The notes below the pieces were generated by a model. It had not been told where the DNA came from and did not search any database. It saw only the letters and a list, made by a program, of their open reading frames with translations. This document shows, one piece after another, positions 7,088-10,297 of a stretch of 10,297 nt of DNA (within the stretch, counting starts at the first letter, position 1; every line of letters begins with the position of its first letter). The DNA lies in NCBI GenBank assembly GCA_043729515.1, contig JAYTLK010000010.1:1-10297 (forward strand). The letters run 5' to 3'. A program made the position numbers and the translations under genes. The stretch comes from JANXSS01 sp043729515. GTDB taxonomy: Bacteria; Pseudomonadota; Gammaproteobacteria; Burkholderiales; Burkholderiaceae_D.

Positions 7088-8320
7088 ATGCATACCCGCC
7101 TTCTGATTACCGCCGCCTGCCTGCTCGGTCTGTTGTCGACCGTCGGCGCCGCCCTGCCCTATCCGATCCTGCCGCCCCTGTTTGCCGCCGATGCGCCGAA
7201 CGCCTTGAACAATTTTCTGGGCCTGCCCCCGAAGCTGCTGTTCGGCATTGCACTTGCCATCAATCCGCTCGGTCTGCTGATCGGCTCGGCGCTGCTCGGT
7301 CCGCTGTCGGACCGCTATGGCCGGCGACCGGTGTTGCTCATCACCGCGCTGGGCGCGGCGATCGGCCATGCCATCACGGCGCTGGCGCTCGTGATGCAGG
7401 CGTATCCGCTGTTCCTGGCAGCGCGGTTCTTTACAGGTCTCTTGGAAGGAAACGGTTCGGTTGCCCGTGCCATGTTGGCCGATCGCCTGGAAGGCAGTCT
7501 GCGCCTGCGCGCCATGGCGTGGTTGAATGGTGCCTTCTACATGGGCTGGCTGGTTGGCCCGCTGCTGGCCGCCGTCACGCTGCAATGGGGCATCACGGTG
7601 CCATTTTTGGTTGCCGTGGTGGCCTTGGTGCTGGCAGCGGCACTGGTTGCGATTGCCCTGCCGACCGAGGCGGCGTCACTGGCAACGACATCCTGGTGGC
7701 AGGTCACGCGAGATCGGCATGCGTTGAATCTTCTGCGCATCCCGCAATTACGCACGCTCTTCATTGTCCAGCTTACCTATACCTGTGGCGTGACTGCCTT
7801 CTACGAGTTCTATCCTCTGTGGTTGGTCGAGGTCGCGCATTTCGGGGCCACCGGCATCGCCTGGACCACGGCCGGTCTGTGCGCGCTGATGACATCGGCT
7901 TCTCTGGTGGCGGGCAAGCCTAGCCGCACCGAGTCGCTGCGCCGGGCGCAAGGACACGCCTTCCTGGCTGCGGCCGCGGTTGCCGGCGTCGCGCTGGGCA
8001 ATGCCTGGATCGGCATTGCGGCCATCGTCCTGTTCGGCATACCGAATGCGTTTTATAACGCGATCATTCCCAACTGGTGCGCCGAGCGATTCGGCGAGCA
8101 TGGCCAGGGTGCGGTGATGGGCTTGATCTCGACCACGTTTTGCCTGGCCAACATCCTGATGGCGATTGCCGGCTCGATCCTGACCCTGGTCGATACCCGT
8201 TTGATCCTGGTGCTCGGTGCTGCCCTGACTGCCTGGGGCGCACGGAAACTCGGGCGGTGGCGCACGCAGTTGGCGCATGACGACATCGTTCCATCAGCGC
8301 GTCTGCCGGCGGCAGTCTGA
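7088..8320 (+). CDS. MFS transporter, 12 transmembrane segments (drug:H+ antiporter-like)
   Basis: A major facilitator superfamily secondary transporter of the inner membrane; substrate unknown, with drug or metabolite efflux the usual guess for this type. The reading from ATG 7088 gives 410 residues, a typical length. Hydrophobic segments lie at about 4-22, 50-71, 81-101, 105-121, 144-163, 169-191, 221-245, 254-275, 290-304, 307-327, 340-362 and 371-386, that is twelve. The MFS signature loop GPLSDRYGRRPVLL (71-84) follows the second helix, with Asp75 and the Arg cluster intact. The large central loop (about 192-220) is hydrophilic, as expected. The frame stays open for 120 codons upstream, but that part lies antisense to the phosphatase gene and is not membrane-like, so ATG 7088, directly before the first helix, was chosen; its Shine-Dalgarno is weak. 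The motif A form resembles TetA/Bcr-like DHA1 proteins, but resistance cannot be asserted. No clear terminator follows. Confidence 0.95.
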   Translation: MHTRLLITAACLLGLLSTVGAALPYPILPPLFAADAPNALNNFLGLPPKLLFGIALAINPLGLLIGSALLGPLSDRYGRRPVLLITALGAAIGHAITALALVMQAYPLFLAARFFTGLLEGNGSVARAMLADRLEGSLRLRAMAWLNGAFYMGWLVGPLLAAVTLQWGITVPFLVAVVALVLAAALVAIALPTEAASLATTSWWQVTRDRHALNLLRIPQLRTLFIVQLTYTCGVTAFYEFYPLWLVEVAHFGATGIAWTTAGLCALMTSASLVAGKPSRTESLRRAQGHAFLAAAAVAGVALGNAWIGIAAIVLFGIPNAFYNAIIPNWCAERFGEHGQGAVMGLISTTFCLANILMAIAGSILTLVDTRLILVLGAALTAWGARKLGRWRTQLAHDDIVPSARLPAAV

Positions 8321-8530
8321 CGCCTGCCGTGAAAAAACTCGCGGAGAGGCTTCGATGGCGCAGGATCGTGGGCATGTGGCCTGTATTTTTCGCCGTGGAG
8401 CGATGTCAATAGGGTCGCATTCTGCGATTTGGATCGAGTGTCTCGTTAAAAAGCTTGCACGGCGGAAGCGGCGCAGACGCAATGTGGTACCGAGGTTTTC
8501 GCTGCATACCATGGCAGGGGAAAAATAACG

Positions 8531-8710
8531 CTAGCGACGTGATCGCAATTTCGGCAATACCGACAAGACAAGCAGTCCGATTACCGACGTACACAGGCCG
8601 ATGATGAACCAGCCGTAGGTATTGCGCCCCTTCCAGGCATTGGCCAGCATGCCAAGCCAGAGCGACAGAACAAGATTCAAGCCCAGTAACCACCGCAATT
8701 CCGCCAGCAT
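8531..8710 (-). CDS. Small two-helix membrane protein
   Basis: A 59-residue protein with two hydrophobic stretches, about 5-24 and 32-52, joined by a short basic loop AWKGRNTYGW (25-34) and ending in the basic tail KLRSRR. The KGR-aromatic-Trp loop between two helices is common in small inner-membrane proteins of unknown function; I recognise the pattern but not a named family. Start choice: ATG 8710 has GGGA six bases upstream, while ATG 8716 (two residues longer) has the same GGGA too close. A longer in-frame reading to 8899 adds Cys/Arg/Gln-rich, non-membrane sequence and was rejected. It is convergent with the MFS gene. The 210 bases between them (8321-8530) hold no convincing terminator or gene. 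A small hairpin lies in its leader. Function unknown. Confidence 0.65.
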   Translation of the reverse strand: MLAELRWLLGLNLVLSLWLGMLANAWKGRNTYGWFIIGLCTSVIGLLVLSVLPKLRSRR

Positions 8711-8735
8711 AATCATTCCCGTTCGTGTGTTGGTA

Positions 8736-8750
8736 AGGTCCGAGGGACCT
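8736..8750. repeat. Short inverted repeat upstream of the small membrane protein gene
   Basis: AGGTCC and GGACCT are separated by GAG, forming a perfect six-pair stem 25 bases before the likely start at 8710. It could be a leader hairpin or a protein-binding site; it has no T run on either side, so it is not a typical terminator. Confidence 0.35.
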
Positions 8751-8955
8751 GGTTGTTGGAGGTCACACCATTGGATGGCCGATTCTTCCCTACACCGGTT
8801 CTGCTGCCGACAAGAGTTACGTTTGATTACGCTGGCAATCTGCGTGGCGTAAAAAATGGACGTCGAGCATGCCGAACTGCTCCGGCCACGAATGCGCAAT
8901 AATCACAATAGCCATTGAATGTCCGTTTATCGCGCCCTGTTCTCCCTGGATAATC

Positions 8956-8975
8956 TATAATTGTTAATAAACAAT
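8956..8975 (+). promoter_or_regulatory. Candidate integrase promoter with overlapping inverted repeat
   Basis: A consensus -10 TATAAT lies at 8956-8961, 38 bases before the integrase ATG. No good -35 is found 16-18 bases upstream. The -10 overlaps by two bases the perfect inverted repeat ATTGTT-AATA-AACAAT (8960-8975), which sits where transcription would start and could be an operator. The rest of the gap 8751-8955 holds nothing I can identify: no tRNA, no gene, no clear attachment site. Confidence 0.45.
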
Positions 8976-8998
8976 GACTTGCAGTCGCGGGGTTCCAA

Positions 8999-10297
8999 AT
9001 GCGAGGTGGTTGGGCGGCGAGGGGGACAGTAGCAATCCGACTTGGGCGGGTGCATTTTGCGTTTTATCGCGGCTACCTGGATGGGCTTGACATTGCGACC
9101 TTGGCAAAGCGCTACCTTGTGTCTGTTGAGATGCATGACGATAGTCAGCTTCGGTCTGCAGATCTGCGTCTTGCCCGGTCCATGCTTGGGTGGATTCGCG
9201 CTCAGTTACAACGCACGGCGCGTCGCAACGGTCGCTCTGCGGATGCGCGCATTCTGGGCATCGTGCCAGGCGCATTGCGTAATGACATGGAAGGTGCGCA
9301 GCCGACACTTGCACAATTTCAGGAAGAGCACGATCCCGATGGATTGTTTTCCGAAGAGGAGCTGATCGCCCTTTTTTCAGAAACGTGGCCGGACAATGGC
9401 AAGCCAGGGCGGCACGCCATGCGCAACCAGCGCCTCCGGGTTCGTCAGCAGCACGCCCTGACCCAGCTTGAACAGCATATCGGTATCGACCCCAGCGCCG
9501 TCGACATGGTCGACATGTGGATTGATCCTGGCCTGGCAGCGCACCTGTCCGCTGCCGGCGTCCTCACGATTGTGGAGTTGCTGAATTTTATAGACCGCTA
9601 CGGCTATCGTTGGTATCGGCAGGTGCCGGGAATCGGCCTGAAAGCGGCGCTGCTGATCGCCACCTGGCTGCAGGAAGACACTACGCGAGCCGCACTGGGC
9701 CGCGGGATCACGGCCGATGCCTTGCTTGCACCGCGCGCATTGCGCAGCGCCGATGCCAGGCCAGCTGAGGGTCAGCCGTTGGCGAAGCCAGACCAGTCGT
9801 TTTTCACCGAAGCTTCCTCTCCAATGTGCCAAGTGAGTGCCGAGAAGTCTGGCACCGGGCTCTCAGCGCCGAGGCTTGACGATCTGGCGATGGTCGAAGC
9901 ATGGCTCGCCATGCGTCCGCTGTCTGGACATACGGCGCGTGCCTATCGACGCGAAAGCAAGCGGTTTCTGACCTGGGTTGCCACGGAATGCGGTGCTGCA
10001 CTTGGAACAATGACTGCCTCAGACGTGAGCAGGTATGGTCGATTCCTGGGGATGCTCGGCGTTTCAACGGCGGCTGAATGGGCTCGGATGTTTTCGCAAA
10101 ATCAAGAAAAGTGGATCGGTGAGCGCATTCCAGCGCACTGCACACGGTGCAAACGTCTTTTTCGTGGCGCCTTGACACCAGCGTCCCAACACCAGGCACT
10201 ATTAATCATACGAAATTTATTAACTTTCTTACAAAGCAAGCGATCGCCGTCGGACGAAAACTTGGGAGCGATGTTGGAAGCACCGTCCAAAATTGCG
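8999..10297 (+). CDS. Tyrosine-type site-specific integrase with N-terminal DUF3701-like region (C-terminal part beyond the window)
   Basis: The frame from ATG 8999 stays open for 433 codons to the window end. An in-frame TGA 24 bases upstream and a GGGG six bases before the ATG support this start. Residues about 18-225 match what I know of the phage integrase proteins with DUF3701: HFAFYRGYLDGLD (19-31), an EEHDPDGLFSEEELIALF stretch around 110-127, then a WIDPGLAAHL segment, and GYRWYRQVPGIGLKAALLI ending the region. A linker rich in Ala, Pro and Ser follows (about 235-293). Residues about 298-410 look like the core-binding (SAM-like) domain of tyrosine recombinases (PLSGHTARAYRRESKRFLTW, then TASDVSRYGRFLGML), and LTPASQHQALLIIRNLLTFL continues it. 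The catalytic Arg-His-Arg-Tyr domain must lie beyond the window, so activity is unknown. Codon use and base composition drift toward AT near the end. Such integrases usually sit at the edge of an island or on a plasmid-derived segment. Confidence 0.88.
   Translation, partial: MRGGWAARGTVAIRLGRVHFAFYRGYLDGLDIATLAKRYLVSVEMHDDSQLRSADLRLARSMLGWIRAQLQRTARRNGRSADARILGIVPGALRNDMEGAQPTLAQFQEEHDPDGLFSEEELIALFSETWPDNGKPGRHAMRNQRLRVRQQHALTQLEQHIGIDPSAVDMVDMWIDPGLAAHLSAAGVLTIVELLNFIDRYGYRWYRQVPGIGLKAALLIATWLQEDTTRAALGRGITADALLAPRALRSADARPAEGQPLAKPDQSFFTEASSPMCQVSAEKSGTGLSAPRLDDLAMVEAWLAMRPLSGHTARAYRRESKRFLTWVATECGAALGTMTASDVSRYGRFLGMLGVSTAAEWARMFSQNQEKWIGERIPAHCTRCKRLFRGALTPASQHQALLIIRNLLTFLQSKRSPSDENLGAMLEAPSKIA

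Noticed and set aside
7748..8278. Minus-strand open frames in the MFS region
   Set aside because: Their Arg/Gln/Ala-rich sequence is the usual shadow of a GC-rich membrane-protein gene; the plus strand has the MFS signature.
8299..8323. GC-rich hairpin at the end of the MFS gene as a terminator
   Set aside because: GCGTC and GACGC arms enclose a TGCC/GGCA stem, but no T run follows on the plus strand.
8355..8528. Possible 57-residue basic protein with GGAGAGG upstream
   Set aside because: The ribosome binding site is attractive, but the sequence is an Arg/Lys-rich mix with no domain or membrane pattern, and nothing around it supports a gene. It could be revisited with expression data.
8717..8955. 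A tRNA gene as integration target next to the integrase
   Set aside because: No cloverleaf or T-loop consensus was found on either strand.
9377..10199. Minus-strand open frames of 151 and 131 residues
   Set aside because: They are antisense to the integrase, which is open over 433 codons with recognisable recombinase segments.

Overview
The window (about 57% GC by eye) looks like chromosomal DNA of a betaproteobacterium, probably order Burkholderiales and possibly family Oxalobacteraceae. This rests on the flavour of the AhpF, AhpC and Prc proteins and on a DUF3701-type integrase; it is recognition, not a database result. Both ends cut through genes: a prc protease on the left and an integrase on the right.

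Layout. From the left edge to about 6.98 kb every gene reads on the minus strand. The first, at the left edge, is the N-terminal part of a tail-specific protease (prc). Next comes a tight four-gene unit, in transcription order: a 92-residue J-domain protein (3691-3413), a 202-residue protein with a very acidic tail (3416-2808), a 270-residue helical protein with an Ala/Pro-rich tail (2787-1975) and a 424-residue helical protein (1956-682). Only the J-domain member has a recognisable fold. A strong intrinsic terminator separates this unit from the peroxide-defence pair ahpC (6066-5494) and ahpF (5414-3846), which have a second intrinsic terminator between them. Next is a histidine-phosphatase-family protein (6983-6357).

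The phosphatase gene is divergent from a plus-strand 12-helix MFS transporter (7088-8320). After it come a 59-residue two-helix membrane protein on the minus strand (8710-8531) and a low-GC promoter region. The window closes with the 5' 433 codons of a tyrosine-recombinase-like integrase (8999 onward, catalytic domain outside the window), which suggests a mobile element or island starts here.

How the genes work together. AhpF passes electrons from NADH to AhpC, which reduces peroxides. The J-domain protein should recruit an Hsp70, and its three operon partners are candidates for a dedicated client or adaptor set. This uncharacterised unit is the best candidate for something undescribed. The integrase and its regulatory region are the other accessory element. 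No rRNA, tRNA, CRISPR array or insertion sequence was seen.
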